From positions 1,302,001-1,366,000 of the forward strand of contig CP073215.1 in NCBI GenBank assembly GCA_020342235.1: 64,000 nt of DNA, in the 5' to 3' direction. The stretch's first letter is position 1. Every line of letters begins with the position of its first letter. Shown piece by piece: positions 1 through 9,431 of the stretch. Under the pieces are notes generated by a model, which was given only the letters and a program-made list of their open reading frames with translations, was not told the origin of the DNA and did not search any database. A program made the position numbers and the translations under genes. The DNA comes from Saccharomycopsis phalli (taxonomy: Eukaryota; Ascomycota; Saccharomycetes; Ascoideales; Saccharomycopsidaceae).

Positions 1-51
1 ATTTATAGTCATTTCCGGGTACTCGCCGGTGTCAAAATTGTTATGCCGCTT

Positions 52-62
52 GTGATTGGCCG
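52..62. promoter_or_regulatory. Candidate CCAAT (HAP complex) box upstream of KGD1
   Basis: ATTGG (reverse CCAAT) lies at 55-59, about 145 bp before the KGD1 ATG. KGD1 in budding yeast is known to be activated by the CCAAT-binding HAP2/3/4/5 complex, so position and target fit, but a pentamer alone is weak evidence. Confidence 0.3.
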
Positions 63-201
63 GGGCTGCATCCGACCATCCCCCATATTTCACGCATAAC
101 TATTTAATTTTTGTTCTTCAGCTCCAACTGAGAAAATTTTGGTTATCCATTACAACTTCAACTTAACCTCTCGGAAGAATTCCAGTCTATGATCTACAAA
201 G

Positions 202-3200
202 ATGTTGAGGGCTCTCCAGAATTCAACTAAGAAAAATTTATTATTGTCCAGCAGGGCAAAGCTTCTTGCCAGACCACGATTAAACCTTAATCGAGCTCTT
301 GCCACCAGTTCAGATGCTTTTTTGCAAACCAACAACGGTGCTTACATTGACGAGATGTACTCTGCCTGGAAAGAGGATCCAGAGTCTGTCCACGTCTCCT
401 GGCAATCTTATTTCAAGAACTTGGATGGAAACGTGCCTGCATCACAAGCTTTCACAGCTCCTCCAACTATTGTCTCCAACGCTATTGGCGGTGGAATTCC
501 TACCTTGACTGCGGACTCCAACTTTAGTGAGAGCATCAACACACACTTGAAGGTGCAGTTGTTGGTGCGTGCTTATCAAGTTAGAGGCCATCAAATCTCC
601 AAGTTGGATCCATTGGGTATTAGTTATGGAGACGACAGAAGAAAGGAGATACCAAAGGAATTGACTCTTGAGTACTATGGCTGGACTGAGAAGGACTTGG
701 ACACGAAGATTACCCTTGGTCCAGGGCTCTTGAACAATTTTGCCAAGACTCATGGTGTGAAAACTTTGACCTTGAGAGAGGTCATTGACCACTTAAAGAG
801 CATCTACTCTGGTAGTTTCTCCGTGGAGTACACACACATTCCTTCGAGAGAGAAGTGTAACTGGATTCGGGAGAGATTGGAGAAGCCTCTGGTCTACGAG
901 TTTTCCCAGACCGAGAAGAGACAGATCCTCGACCGTTTGATCTGGGCCACGTCTTTTGAGACCTTCTTGTCAACAAAGTTCCCTAGTGACAAGAGATTTG
1001 GGTTGGAAGGTGCCGAATCGCTTATTCCTGGGTTCAAGGCGTTGATTGACAGATCCGTTGAATCAGGTGTGGAGGACGTGATCATTGGTATGGCCCACAG
1101 AGGACGATTGAATATGTTGTCGAACGTCGTGAGAAAGCCAAATGAATCGATTTTCTCTGAGTTCACTGGATCTAAGGTCAACGATGTTGGCTCCGGTGAC
1201 GTCAAGTATCACTTGGGTATGAACTACCAAAGACCAACCACCAGTGGTAAGCACGTGAACTTGTCCTTGGTGGCCAACCCATCGCACTTGGAGGCCGAAG
1301 ACCCTGTTGTTTTGGGAAGAACCAGAGCAGTACAATTCTACAAGAATGATATTGGCACTTGCAAGACTGCGCTTGGTGTATTGGTTCACGGAGACGCTGC
1401 TTTTGCCGGACAAGGTGTCGTGTACGAAACATCTGGTTTGTCTGCGCTTCCAGCATACACCAACGGAGGTACTGTCCATATCATTGTGAACAACCAAATT
1501 GGATTCACCACCGACCCAAGAAACGCACGATCTACCGCATACCCATCGGACATTGCCAAGTCTATCAATGCACCAATCTTCCACGTCAATGCTGATGATG
1601 TGGAGGCTGTGACCTTTGTCAACAATTTGGCTGCTGAGTGGAGAGCAAAGTTCCACAGTGATGTTATCATTGACTTGATTGGATACAGAAAGCACGGTCA
1701 CAACGAGACCGATCAGCCATCGTTCACCCAGCCGCAAATGTATAAGCAAATCGCTGCCAAGAAGTCTGTTATTGACATTTACACTGACAAGTTGCTCAAG
1801 GAGAAGTCTTTCACCAAGGAGGACATTGATGAGCACAAGAAATGGGTCTGGGGTTTGTTGGAAGAGGCTTTCGAAAAGTCCAAGGACTACAAGCCAACTA
1901 CCAGAGAGTGGTTGACCACTCCATGGGAGGGCTTTAAGTCGCCAAAGGAATTGGCTACTGAGATTTTGCCACACTTGCCAACTGCGGTCGAGGAATCTGA
2001 GTTGAAGAAAGTAGGAATCATCAGTGCCTCGTGGCCAGAAAAGGACTTTGAAGTCCACCGAAACTTGAAGCGGATTTTGAACAACAGAAAGAAGTCTATT
2101 GAGACCGGCGAAGGAATTGACTGGGCTACTGGTGAGGCCTTGGCTTTTGGTACTTTGGTCAAGGAAGGATACCACATTAGAGTCTCGGGACAGGATGTCG
2201 AGAGAGGTACTTTCTCTCAAAGACACGCTGTCTTGCACGACCAAAACTCGGAGAACACCTACACTCCATTGCAGCATGTTGACCCAAAGCAGGCCGAGTT
2301 CTTCATTAGTAATTCCTCATTGTCTGAGTACGGTGTCATGGGTTTCGAGTATGGTTACTCTTTGACGTCGCCAGATGCCTTGGTTATCTGGGAGGCTCAA
2401 TTCGGTGACTTTGCCAACACTGCCCAAGTTATCATTGATCAATTCATCTGTTCTGGTGAAACCAAGTGGAAGCAAAGATCTGGAATTGTGTTGTCGTTGC
2501 CACACGGTTACGATGGACAAGGTCCAGAGCACTCGTCTGCCAGAATTGAGAGATACTTGCAATTGGTCAACGAGGACCCAAGATACTACCCATCTCCAGA
2601 GAAGTTGCAGAGACAGCATCAGGACTGTAACGTACAAGTTGCTTATCCAACCACCCCAGCTAACTTGTTCCATCTCTTGAGAAGACAGCAACATAGACAA
2701 TTTAGAAAGCCATTGATTTTATTTTTCTCCAAGTCTTTGTTGAGACACCCATTGGCCAGATCCGACATTAGCGAGTTCACTGGAGACTCTCACTTCCAAT
2801 GGATCATTGAGGATGTTGAGTTGGGTAAATCCATCAACAACAGAGACGCTATTTCCAGAGTTGTATTCTGTTCGGGACAGGTTTATGCTGCCTTGGTCAA
2901 GGAAAGAGCAGCCCGTGGTGATAAGTCCACTGCTTTTGTCAGAGTGGAGCAGATGCACCCATTCCCTTACGAGCAAATCAAGGACTTGTTGGACTCCTAC
3001 CCAAGTATTAAGGACTTGGTATGGTGCCAGGAAGAGCCATTGAACTACGGTTCCTGGTCATACGTTGAGCCAAGATTCCTCACTACTCTTGCTGAAACCA
3101 AAAACTACAAGAATTTTGGTATTAGATTTGCTGGAAGAGACCCAAGTGCCTCGGTTGCTACTGGTCTCAAGGCCACGCATCTTAAGGAGGAGGCTGCCTT

Positions 3201-3228
3201 TTTGGCTGAGGTCTTTAAGACTGATTAA
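202..3228 (+). CDS. KGD1: 2-oxoglutarate dehydrogenase E1 component, mitochondrial
   Basis: This 1008-residue protein is the thiamine-diphosphate-dependent E1 of the 2-oxoglutarate dehydrogenase complex, which decarboxylates 2-oxoglutarate in the mitochondrial TCA cycle. It opens with a basic, acid-free presequence (about residues 1-36, rich in Arg, Asn, Leu), followed by the E1 N-terminal segment ([17 protein letters not shown]). Seen further on are the cofactor-domain motifs [14 protein letters not shown] (about 295), GDAAFAGQG (about 397) and [13 protein letters not shown], then the pyrimidine-domain motifs [15 protein letters not shown] (about 663) and [18 protein letters not shown]. The length is close to the roughly 1014 residues of yeast Kgd1. 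The start is the first in-frame ATG, with AAAG before it. The frame stays open for 59 codons after the TAA stop, which is listed separately. An in-frame CTG at 889-891 sits where S. cerevisiae, as I recall it, has Thr. Confidence 0.97.
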   Translation: MLRALQNSTKKNLLLSSRAKLLARPRLNLNRALATSSDAFLQTNNGAYIDEMYSAWKEDPESVHVSWQSYFKNLDGNVPASQAFTAPPTIVSNAIGGGIPTLTADSNFSESINTHLKVQLLVRAYQVRGHQISKLDPLGISYGDDRRKEIPKELTLEYYGWTEKDLDTKITLGPGLLNNFAKTHGVKTLTLREVIDHLKSIYSGSFSVEYTHIPSREKCNWIRERLEKPLVYEFSQTEKRQILDRLIWATSFETFLSTKFPSDKRFGLEGAESLIPGFKALIDRSVESGVEDVIIGMAHRGRLNMLSNVVRKPNESIFSEFTGSKVNDVGSGDVKYHLGMNYQRPTTSGKHVNLSLVANPSHLEAEDPVVLGRTRAVQFYKNDIGTCKTALGVLVHGDAAFAGQGVVYETSGLSALPAYTNGGTVHIIVNNQIGFTTDPRNARSTAYPSDIAKSINAPIFHVNADDVEAVTFVNNLAAEWRAKFHSDVIIDLIGYRKHGHNETDQPSFTQPQMYKQIAAKKSVIDIYTDKLLKEKSFTKEDIDEHKKWVWGLLEEAFEKSKDYKPTTREWLTTPWEGFKSPKELATEILPHLPTAVEESELKKVGIISASWPEKDFEVHRNLKRILNNRKKSIETGEGIDWATGEALAFGTLVKEGYHIRVSGQDVERGTFSQRHAVLHDQNSENTYTPLQHVDPKQAEFFISNSSLSEYGVMGFEYGYSLTSPDALVIWEAQFGDFANTAQVIIDQFICSGETKWKQRSGIVLSLPHGYDGQGPEHSSARIERYLQLVNEDPRYYPSPEKLQRQHQDCNVQVAYPTTPANLFHLLRRQQHRQFRKPLILFFSKSLLRHPLARSDISEFTGDSHFQWIIEDVELGKSINNRDAISRVVFCSGQVYAALVKERAARGDKSTAFVRVEQMHPFPYEQIKDLLDSYPSIKDLVWCQEEPLNYGSWSYVEPRFLTTLAETKNYKNFGIRFAGRDPSASVATGLKATHLKEEAAFLAEVFKTD

Positions 3229-3546
3229 CTAGATGCGGTGGTTCCGGACGAATTAGTAGAAGAGAAATCAAAACAGCCAGTTGCTGAGATTTCTAAAGAC
3301 AGTAATTCTAAGGAATCATCGATGAATGACGTTTCTTCTGAAAAGCAATCGACTGAGAATGAGACGGTGCTGTTAAAAGAAAAAGTTAGAAGATTCTTTT
3401 TCTATTAGCTTGTTAACTTGCGAAGTAGTATAATTCAATACACTAAATATCTATTGTTGTAGGTGCCGTGCTCACACGCGGTTAATGCTACCCGGATGTG
3501 GAGGTTTTATGGCCATATGGAAATTGAAAAATCAGTCATACAAACA
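3229..3546 (+). other. KGD1-GGC1 intergenic region with in-frame open extension
   Basis: Directly after the KGD1 TAA stop the same frame stays open for 59 codons (3229-3405) and ends at TAG 3406-3408. The conceptual peptide is rich in Glu, Lys and Ser (for example DELVEEKSKQPVAEISKD) and ends KVRRFFFY. The stop context is TAA CTA G. The rest (3409-3546) is the GGC1 leader; it carries an in-frame upstream ATG at 3496 and out-of-frame ATGs. No RNA gene is visible. Confidence 0.5.
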
Positions 3547-4449
3547 ATGGGTGCTGCAACTGGGGATCGCAAGCAGAGTGGTAAAGCCAGAGTCTTAGGG
3601 TCAGCTGCTGCTGGTATTTGTGAAATTGGTGTGTTCCATCCTGTGGACACTATTTCCAAACGGTTAATGTCCAACACTTCTAAGGTTACCAACCTTTCGG
3701 CATTGAATAGCGTTATTTTCAAAGACCATGCCAGGGAAGCCTTTGGAAAGAGAATGTTTACTCTTTTCCCGGGGTTGGGATACGCTGCTTGCTACAAAGT
3801 TTTGCAGAGAGTATACAAGTACGGTGGACAGCCATTTGTAAATGAGTACTTGACCAAGAACTGGATCTCCACTTATGAGGGTGCGTTTGGCAAGAAAAAC
3901 GGCAAGGCCTTAATGAGTGCCACTGCTGGTTCCTTGATTGGTATTGGTGAGGTTATCTTGTTGCCATTGGACGTCTTAAAAATCAAGAGACAAACCAACC
4001 CAGAGTCTTTCAAAGGTAGAGGGTTTGCTAAGATTTTGGCGGACGAGGGATTAGGATTGTACCGAGGCTGGGGATGGACCATGGCTAGAAATGCACCGGG
4101 ATCATTTGCATTGTTCGGAGGTAATGCTTTTGCCAAAGAGTACATTTTGGGATTGTCTGATTACACCTCGGCAACTTGGGGACAAAATTTTATCAGTTCG
4201 ATTGTTGGTGCCAGTGCCTCTTTGATTGTTAGTGCTCCATTGGATGTGATAAAGACCAGAATCCAAAACAGAAACTTTGAGAACCCAGAGTCTGGTGTGA
4301 CTATTCTCAAGAATATTGTCAAGAATGAGGGATTTACTGCGTTTTTCAAAGGATTGACGCCAAAGTTGTTGACTACAGGTCCAAAGTTGGTATTCTCCTT
4401 TGCCTTGGCACAGTCTTTGATCCCTGCCTTTGACAAGATGTTTCAATAG
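3547..4449 (+). CDS. GGC1: Mitochondrial GTP/GDP carrier
   Basis: This is a 300-residue mitochondrial carrier family protein of the Ggc1/Yhm1 type, which exchanges GTP for GDP across the inner membrane and is linked to iron and nucleotide balance in the matrix. Three carrier repeats are visible. Their signatures are FHPVDTISKRLMSN (first), LPLDVLKIKRQTNP (second) and APLDVIKTRIQNRN (third), and FPGLGYAACYKVLQRVYKYG is typical of Ggc1 and its closest relatives. The frame is open further upstream. I chose ATG 3547 (MGAATGDRKQSGKARVLGS) because it gives the 300-residue family length and the DRKQSG start seen in homologues. ATG 3496 would add 17 residues that look unlike the family. The gene follows KGD1 in the same direction. 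Confidence 0.93.
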   Translation: MGAATGDRKQSGKARVLGSAAAGICEIGVFHPVDTISKRLMSNTSKVTNLSALNSVIFKDHAREAFGKRMFTLFPGLGYAACYKVLQRVYKYGGQPFVNEYLTKNWISTYEGAFGKKNGKALMSATAGSLIGIGEVILLPLDVLKIKRQTNPESFKGRGFAKILADEGLGLYRGWGWTMARNAPGSFALFGGNAFAKEYILGLSDYTSATWGQNFISSIVGASASLIVSAPLDVIKTRIQNRNFENPESGVTILKNIVKNEGFTAFFKGLTPKLLTTGPKLVFSFALAQSLIPAFDKMFQ

Positions 4450-4797
4450 AGGCATACTTTACTGTATATAGGTTTTTAACATGTATTAACTATATTCTGT
4501 TAAAACCCAGTAGCTTGGTACACGACAAATTTTGTCATATGAATATTCGCCAGCGTCTATGTCAATACACACATGGAAATACACCAAATATGCGGGTAAC
4601 CGTCTCAAGGGCAAACCACTTTTCTAGCAAACCTGCATAATTTGATCCTTTGGATAAAGATTTTTCATAGTAACCTTTCAAGTGAATTGCCGTCAACAGT
4701 TTCTTGCTGCTACACTATAAGGAAGATCTGATAAATACACGAGAACAATTCTTGAGCTCCATAGTTTTAACACACAAAGGTTATATTTACTGTTCGA
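4450..4797 (+). other. GGC1-RTN1 intergenic region
   Basis: This 348-bp AT-rich gap holds the GGC1 3' end and the RTN1 promoter. I see no RNA gene, repeat or convincing open frame in it. Confidence 0.5.
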
Positions 4798-5739
4798 ATG
4801 TCTGCTATTCCTCCATCTTCGGTAAAGGGTACTACCCCTATTGGCGGTAGCAAAAAATGCTCAGGTTTGCTCACCTGGAGGGACCCTCAAAAGACCGCCA
4901 AGGTCTTTGGTCTTTCTCTCGCTGCCTTACTTTCTGTCAAGTATGTGAACTTGGTTAATTTGTTCTTCAGATTTGCGTTCATTGCTTTGTTTGCCTCTGC
5001 GGCTGCAGAGTACGTTGGCAAGGTTGTCACTGGCACTGGGTTTGCCTCGAGATTTAGACCAGCCAAGGCTAACTGCTTATCCAACTTTGCTGGTGAGTAC
5101 TTGCCAAAGTTCCAAACGACCATTGCCAACTTGGAGAGACAAGCCGTGGGCATTACTTTCACTGCTGACATTGAAAAGACTTTGAAGGTCGCTGCGCTTT
5201 CTTTTGTCATGTACAAGATCACATCGTGGTTCTCATTGTACAGCATTGTGTTGTCCACCTTGATCTTGACTTTCACTGCACCAGTGGTTTATGTCACTTA
5301 CAAGAAGGAGATCCACGAGATCAGCGACAAGTACTTGACATTGGCCAAGTCCAAGGCTGCTGAGTACAAGGAGATTGCTATCAAGGAGTCCAAGCCATAT
5401 GTTTCCCAGGTGAATGAGAAGTTGGCCCCTGTCACCAGCAGAATCAGTGCCTACCTCCCAAAGAACAGAACTGCCGGATCGACCGTTGGAGCTTCACCAG
5501 TTCCAAAGCCAGTTGCAGTTCCAACTAAGCCAGCTGCCGCTTCAACAAACCCAGTTGTCGTTCCAGTTCCAGTTGTTGTACCTGAGCCTGTTCCAGTAGC
5601 TGTTTCATCTGGTGCCAACATCCATGCCACCACTGCCTTACCAAAGGCACCAACAGCTGCTCCATTGAGCGCTCAACACATTGACGTTGATGACTTGAAG
5701 GAGGCGATCAAGCAAAACAAGGAGTCGGTTGGTTTTTAA
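4798..5739 (+). CDS. RTN1: Reticulon-like ER membrane-shaping protein
   Basis: This 313-residue protein has a reticulon homology domain over about residues 20-190. It begins CSGLLTWRDPQKTAKVFG and contains two long hydrophobic hairpins, one about LAALLSVKYVNLVNLFFRFA and one about WFSLYSIVLSTLILTFTAPV, separated by a hydrophilic loop. Reticulons wedge into the cytosolic leaflet and stabilise tubular ER. A helical Lys/Glu-rich stretch follows. After it comes a Pro/Val/Ala-rich low-complexity linker (residues about 230-280, repeated VPVPVVVPEPVPV) and a short acidic end. The linker is likely disordered and variable between species. The start is the first ATG, and the gene stands alone with its own promoter. 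Confidence 0.93.
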   Translation: MSAIPPSSVKGTTPIGGSKKCSGLLTWRDPQKTAKVFGLSLAALLSVKYVNLVNLFFRFAFIALFASAAAEYVGKVVTGTGFASRFRPAKANCLSNFAGEYLPKFQTTIANLERQAVGITFTADIEKTLKVAALSFVMYKITSWFSLYSIVLSTLILTFTAPVVYVTYKKEIHEISDKYLTLAKSKAAEYKEIAIKESKPYVSQVNEKLAPVTSRISAYLPKNRTAGSTVGASPVPKPVAVPTKPAAASTNPVVVPVPVVVPEPVPVAVSSGANIHATTALPKAPTAAPLSAQHIDVDDLKEAIKQNKESVGF

Positions 5740-5932
5740 TATGATTGTTGGTTTGATTCTATATATATTTAAATAATAGTTTTTAATCAAGCATTTAGTT
5801 TTTGGCGACATTCACATGATATTTCCTTGGAACAAGTGCTTGCAATATATTGTTCTCTAATATTCTAAGCCCACATGGCGTGTTACGTATACATGCATAC
5901 AATGGCGTACAATAACATATATACATACACAC

Positions 5933-8900
5933 TCACTTGATTGCATTCAACTCCTGCACCCGCTGTATTGCCTTTGGGTGGCCCTGGGCAGCAGCCTTCA
6001 TGTACCATTTTTTGGCCTCCCCCATATCCCGCGCGGTGCCGAGCCCCGTCTCGCTGAAGTGGCCCAAGGCATACTCGGCCTTGGACAAGCCCTTTTCAGC
6101 CGCCTTTCGTGCCCACAAGTACGCCTCCTTGTCGTTGGTTTCCAAAAGGCCCTTCGCCCCGGTCAAGTACCAGCCACAAAGTGCCATCTCCGCTAGAGCA
6201 TAGCCTTGTGCTGCGGCCTTGGAGTACCATCCAATGGATCTCTTGCTGTCTAATGGACATCCTAATTTTCCATACTCGTAGCACCATCCTAGCTTCGACT
6301 GGGCTGCAGCATAGTCTAATTTCGCAGCACGAAGGTAGAGGTTTAACGCCTTATCATCGTTCATTTCCGGAATGATCTGTCTCAAGTCATGTAGGAACAG
6401 GGACTCCTCCTTGGATAACGACGCAACATCGGTAGATATTGGATAGAATCCTTCATACAACTTGCCAAGCTCAAACAATGCATGCGGGTTGTTTTCATCA
6501 GCCTCAGCCGCTGCTAATTCAAGCCATTCTATTGCCTGTGATGCAGACCGTCGTTGCTGGAGTGACCCCTTGAGGAAAATCATGCCAAGCTTGAACATCC
6601 CTGGGATAACACGGTTCTGCGACGACTTCTGGAACCAGTCAAACGCCTTGAGATCATCCTGCTTCGTGCCCACCCCCATTTCATAGCATATGGCCACCCG
6701 ATACATCCCTTCTCCGTCACCACCCTTGGCTGCCTTCAAGTAGTAGTCAAACGCCTTGTCATAGTTCTTCTCCAAAATCTTGCCGTTCGTGTACAACGTC
6801 CCTAGGTAGTAGTTTGCAGCTGGGTACTCCTTCGACACAAGTCGCTTCAACCGCTTCAAGCCCTTGTGAAGGAAATTGTCCCGGTTCTTCCGTATCTCCT
6901 TCGATGTCGCCAACCTGCTTGGGAAAGGCGTCCCAGAAACGTCAACCATGCTGATAAGTGACGGCTCCTGTGTGGCCTCAATGATCGCCTTAATCCAGTC
7001 CAACTGTATAGCAGGCGACTCGTCCTGTTCTGCCAACAACCGCTTCTGATTGAACAGCTCCAAGTCTAGCGGCTGCTTCTTCTCGGCTTTTCTCGGGGCA
7101 TACGAAGCTCGGTTAGGATCCCCTCTGCTCGACTCCCCTACCTTCAAGCCTTCGTGCTCATTAGATTTTGCATCGTCTCTCGAAGGAACCAATGACTGAC
7201 TGTCATAATACTTATCGGCCTGCCCATACCCATCCAAACTCAGACTGATGGCCTCATCATAGTTTGTGTAGTTTCCGGTGTTGTACTGGCCCTTGTTTTG
7301 TAGTTCCAACCCGCTGTGCTGTCCGCCGCTGTGTCGCACAACGTCACCTTCAAACGTATTCAGTGACATCAGTGATCCAGACGTCATTTGTGCAGTAATG
7401 GCCCCATTATTACCTGTCAGTTGCCCGTTGTAAGGGATATTGGATGGCGGATTTAGAGACCCGGTGTTTTGCGGATATGGATGAGTCTGTTGGTTGTACC
7501 GTGGGTTTTCGGAACCCTGCCCATTGTACAGTTTACCCTGTGAGTACTGGTTATTCTGCTGTGGTGCATTGTTCTGCGGCGCATTATACTGGCCTGTTTG
7601 GCCATAGTTTTGTGAAGCTGGTGGATTCTGGCCATACGAGTTACTCTGCGGTGCTGAAGATGGGTTATGTCCGTAGCCATTGTTGCCTTGTGGAGCAGAA
7701 TTTGGATTATGTCTATGTGGACTGTTTGTCTGAGGAGCAGTTGACGGGTTCTGTCCATAAGGATTGCTATTTTGTGGTCCTGAGGATGGGTTCTGTCCAT
7801 AAGGATTGCTATTTTGTGGTCCTGGGGATGGGTTCTGCCCGTAAGGGTGGTTGTTTTGTGGTCCTGAGGATGGATTCTGGCCATATGGATTGTTATGTGA
7901 AGCAGAAGATTGATTCTGGCCATATGGGTTGTTCTGTGAAGCGGAAGATTGATTTTGGCCATATGGATTGTTTTGTCCAGGAGAAGACTGATTCTGACCA
8001 TATGGATTGCTTCTTCCGGGAGAAGACTGATTCTGACCATATGGATTGCTTCGTCCGGGAGAAGACTGATTCTGGCCATATGGATGATTACTTTGCGGTC
8101 CAGAAGACTGATTCTGACCATATGGATGACTGCTTTGTGGACCAGAAGGCGGCTCTTGGCTATATTTATTGTTTCTTTGAGCTGGCAGACCTTGCCCATA
8201 AGAGTTGTTGCCTTGCGGAGGCGCATTTTGTCCATAGGAGTTGTTCTGTGGGGCACCGTACGGATTGTTTTGCTGCGCACCATATGAATTGTTTTGTGGG
8301 GTACTCTGGACATAAGGATTACTACCCAGCGAAGATGGCGGGCTCTGGCCATATTGATTGTTAGGCTTGGTTGGAGCCTGGCCATACGGGTTGCCATTTT
8401 GATGTGTCTGTCCCTGGTTCTGTCCTGGGCCCGCATTTGGTCCATATATACTACTTTGAGAAGACTGTGAGCCCTGGCTATATGGGTTTCCTCCAGCAGT
8501 ATATGGATTTGGTCCTCCGCCTAGTGAGCCACTAGAACCCTGACTAGCATAACCACTCAGGCCCTGACTGCCATATGGACCTTGTTTAGGTGGTTGGGCG
8601 TATGCGTTTTGCTTGACATGAGTATTATTCTGAAACACAGGATCCTGGTTGTAGGCACCGCTAGGGGACATGGCATATAGGTTCTGGCGGCCATTTTGCA
8701 TTCGGCTAGGCGAGTTGTTCATGGGCGCGTTGCGCACCGGCGAGTTTCTTCCCTGGTTGTTCCAGTTTTGCTGGGGTGGAGGTCCATTCTGGGGACCAGA
8801 TGGTCTCAATACCGGGGCACCGCCCAAACTGTTATTTCTCGACCCGTTTGGCCCAGGGCCTTGGACCGGTGCCGGCGGGCCGTAGGTGCCGCCTATCATG

Positions 8901-9097
8901 TTATTGTTCTGGATATTCTGCCGTAGTTGCTGGTGGCCTCCAGGCTTGGGTTTTCGGTTTGGCCCGGGGATGTTCCCGCTAAACGGAGCAGCATTATAAG
9001 GAGCCTGAGGGTTCCGGGGCCCGTTGCCGTTGGGATATCCATTCTGGAACTGCGGCTGCTGAGATTGTGATTGTTGCGGAAGCCTGGCGTTGTACAT
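5933..9097 (-). CDS. Sel1-repeat protein of the Ack1/Skt5 (Chs4) family with prion-like N terminus
   Basis: This 1054-residue protein has two unlike halves. Residues 1-650 are low complexity (Gln, Asn, Pro, Gly, Ser, Tyr), including a tandem array of 13-14-residue units of the form NPYGQNQSSPGRS over about residues 320-500. Residues about 700-1050 form a run of Sel1-type (TPR-like) helical repeats, for example AANYYLGTLYTNG, GMYRVAICYEMGVGTKQDD and AEYALGHFSETGLGTARD. The order and sequence match the fungal Ack1/Skt5 group, which covers regulators of chitin synthase III and of protein kinase C signalling. The C terminus (QELNAIK) has no CAAX prenylation box, unlike true Skt5/Chs4, so an Ack1-like role is the better guess. 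It is divergent from COX20 across a 334-bp gap. Confidence 0.8.
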   Translation of the reverse strand: MYNARLPQQSQSQQPQFQNGYPNGNGPRNPQAPYNAAPFSGNIPGPNRKPKPGGHQQLRQNIQNNNMIGGTYGPPAPVQGPGPNGSRNNSLGGAPVLRPSGPQNGPPPQQNWNNQGRNSPVRNAPMNNSPSRMQNGRQNLYAMSPSGAYNQDPVFQNNTHVKQNAYAQPPKQGPYGSQGLSGYASQGSSGSLGGGPNPYTAGGNPYSQGSQSSQSSIYGPNAGPGQNQGQTHQNGNPYGQAPTKPNNQYGQSPPSSLGSNPYVQSTPQNNSYGAQQNNPYGAPQNNSYGQNAPPQGNNSYGQGLPAQRNNKYSQEPPSGPQSSHPYGQNQSSGPQSNHPYGQNQSSPGRSNPYGQNQSSPGRSNPYGQNQSSPGQNNPYGQNQSSASQNNPYGQNQSSASHNNPYGQNPSSGPQNNHPYGQNPSPGPQNSNPYGQNPSSGPQNSNPYGQNPSTAPQTNSPHRHNPNSAPQGNNGYGHNPSSAPQSNSYGQNPPASQNYGQTGQYNAPQNNAPQQNNQYSQGKLYNGQGSENPRYNQQTHPYPQNTGSLNPPSNIPYNGQLTGNNGAITAQMTSGSLMSLNTFEGDVVRHSGGQHSGLELQNKGQYNTGNYTNYDEAISLSLDGYGQADKYYDSQSLVPSRDDAKSNEHEGLKVGESSRGDPNRASYAPRKAEKKQPLDLELFNQKRLLAEQDESPAIQLDWIKAIIEATQEPSLISMVDVSGTPFPSRLATSKEIRKNRDNFLHKGLKRLKRLVSKEYPAANYYLGTLYTNGKILEKNYDKAFDYYLKAAKGGDGEGMYRVAICYEMGVGTKQDDLKAFDWFQKSSQNRVIPGMFKLGMIFLKGSLQQRRSASQAIEWLELAAAEADENNPHALFELGKLYEGFYPISTDVASLSKEESLFLHDLRQIIPEMNDDKALNLYLRAAKLDYAAAQSKLGWCYEYGKLGCPLDSKRSIGWYSKAAAQGYALAEMALCGWYLTGAKGLLETNDKEAYLWARKAAEKGLSKAEYALGHFSETGLGTARDMGEAKKWYMKAAAQGHPKAIQRVQELNAIK
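7598..8140 (-). repeat. In-frame 39/42-bp minisatellite coding PYGQN units
   Basis: About twelve imperfect units of 39 or 42 bp encode (S/N)NPYGQN(Q/P)SS followed by GPQ, PGR/PGQ or SAS. The central copies near 7950-8090 are nearly identical to each other, which points to recent slippage or unequal exchange. Reading frame is kept throughout. Confidence 0.85.
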
Positions 9098-9431
9098 GAT
9101 GAATCAATGTGTCTTGATGAGGTTGCGAGGACACGGAACTGAAGAGGTCCCGATGTATGTATAGAAAATTTGTACGTTGTGTGACCAAGGGAAGGAAAAT
9201 TTGTATTGTACTTAAACTTGGCCCCTAGAATTAAATCAGTATTATTGTCTCAAGTGACGAATGCGTTATGAGAATGAATCCAACGAGGCGGGGTTTTTGT
9301 ATGTAAAGTCTACTAAAAAGTCTCCAAAATTCCATTACTTGACTCGAGACTGATCTTTACTTGCTGAAACATCGACATGCACACAGGTGCATGCTCGTAT
9401 GAAAATTGCAAACAGTCAGTCCACCATTGTA
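9098..9431. other. Divergent promoter region between the Sel1 gene and COX20
   Basis: This 334-bp gap separates two genes read outward. Two GTATGT-like donor words occur (near 9153 and 9298), but no in-frame splice to COX20 could be built from the first. No RNA gene seen. Confidence 0.45.

Noticed and set aside
1063-2277. 404-codon minus-strand frame opposite KGD1
   Set aside because: It lies wholly inside conserved KGD1 codons, uses the anticodon bias of the sense strand, and has no recognisable motif; a coding shadow.
3461-3546. Longer GGC1 N terminus or spliced leader exon
   Set aside because: No good donor upstream, and the extra residues do not resemble the carrier family; ATG 3547 gives the standard length.
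4787-4800. GTTCGAAT resembling a tRNA B box before RTN1
   Set aside because: No A box or cloverleaf around it; it overlaps the RTN1 start codon.
7444-8364. 306-codon plus-strand frame opposite the Sel1-protein repeats, and the 330-codon frame at 7453-8445
   Set aside because: Both come from the 39-bp minisatellite, which lacks stops in several frames. Composition (Asp-Ser-His or Met-Ala-Arg runs) mirrors the repeat.
9095-9145. ATGATGA ... CTGA resembling C/D snoRNA boxes beside the Sel1 gene start
   Set aside because: Spacing is too short for a C/D snoRNA and no terminal stem or guide is visible.
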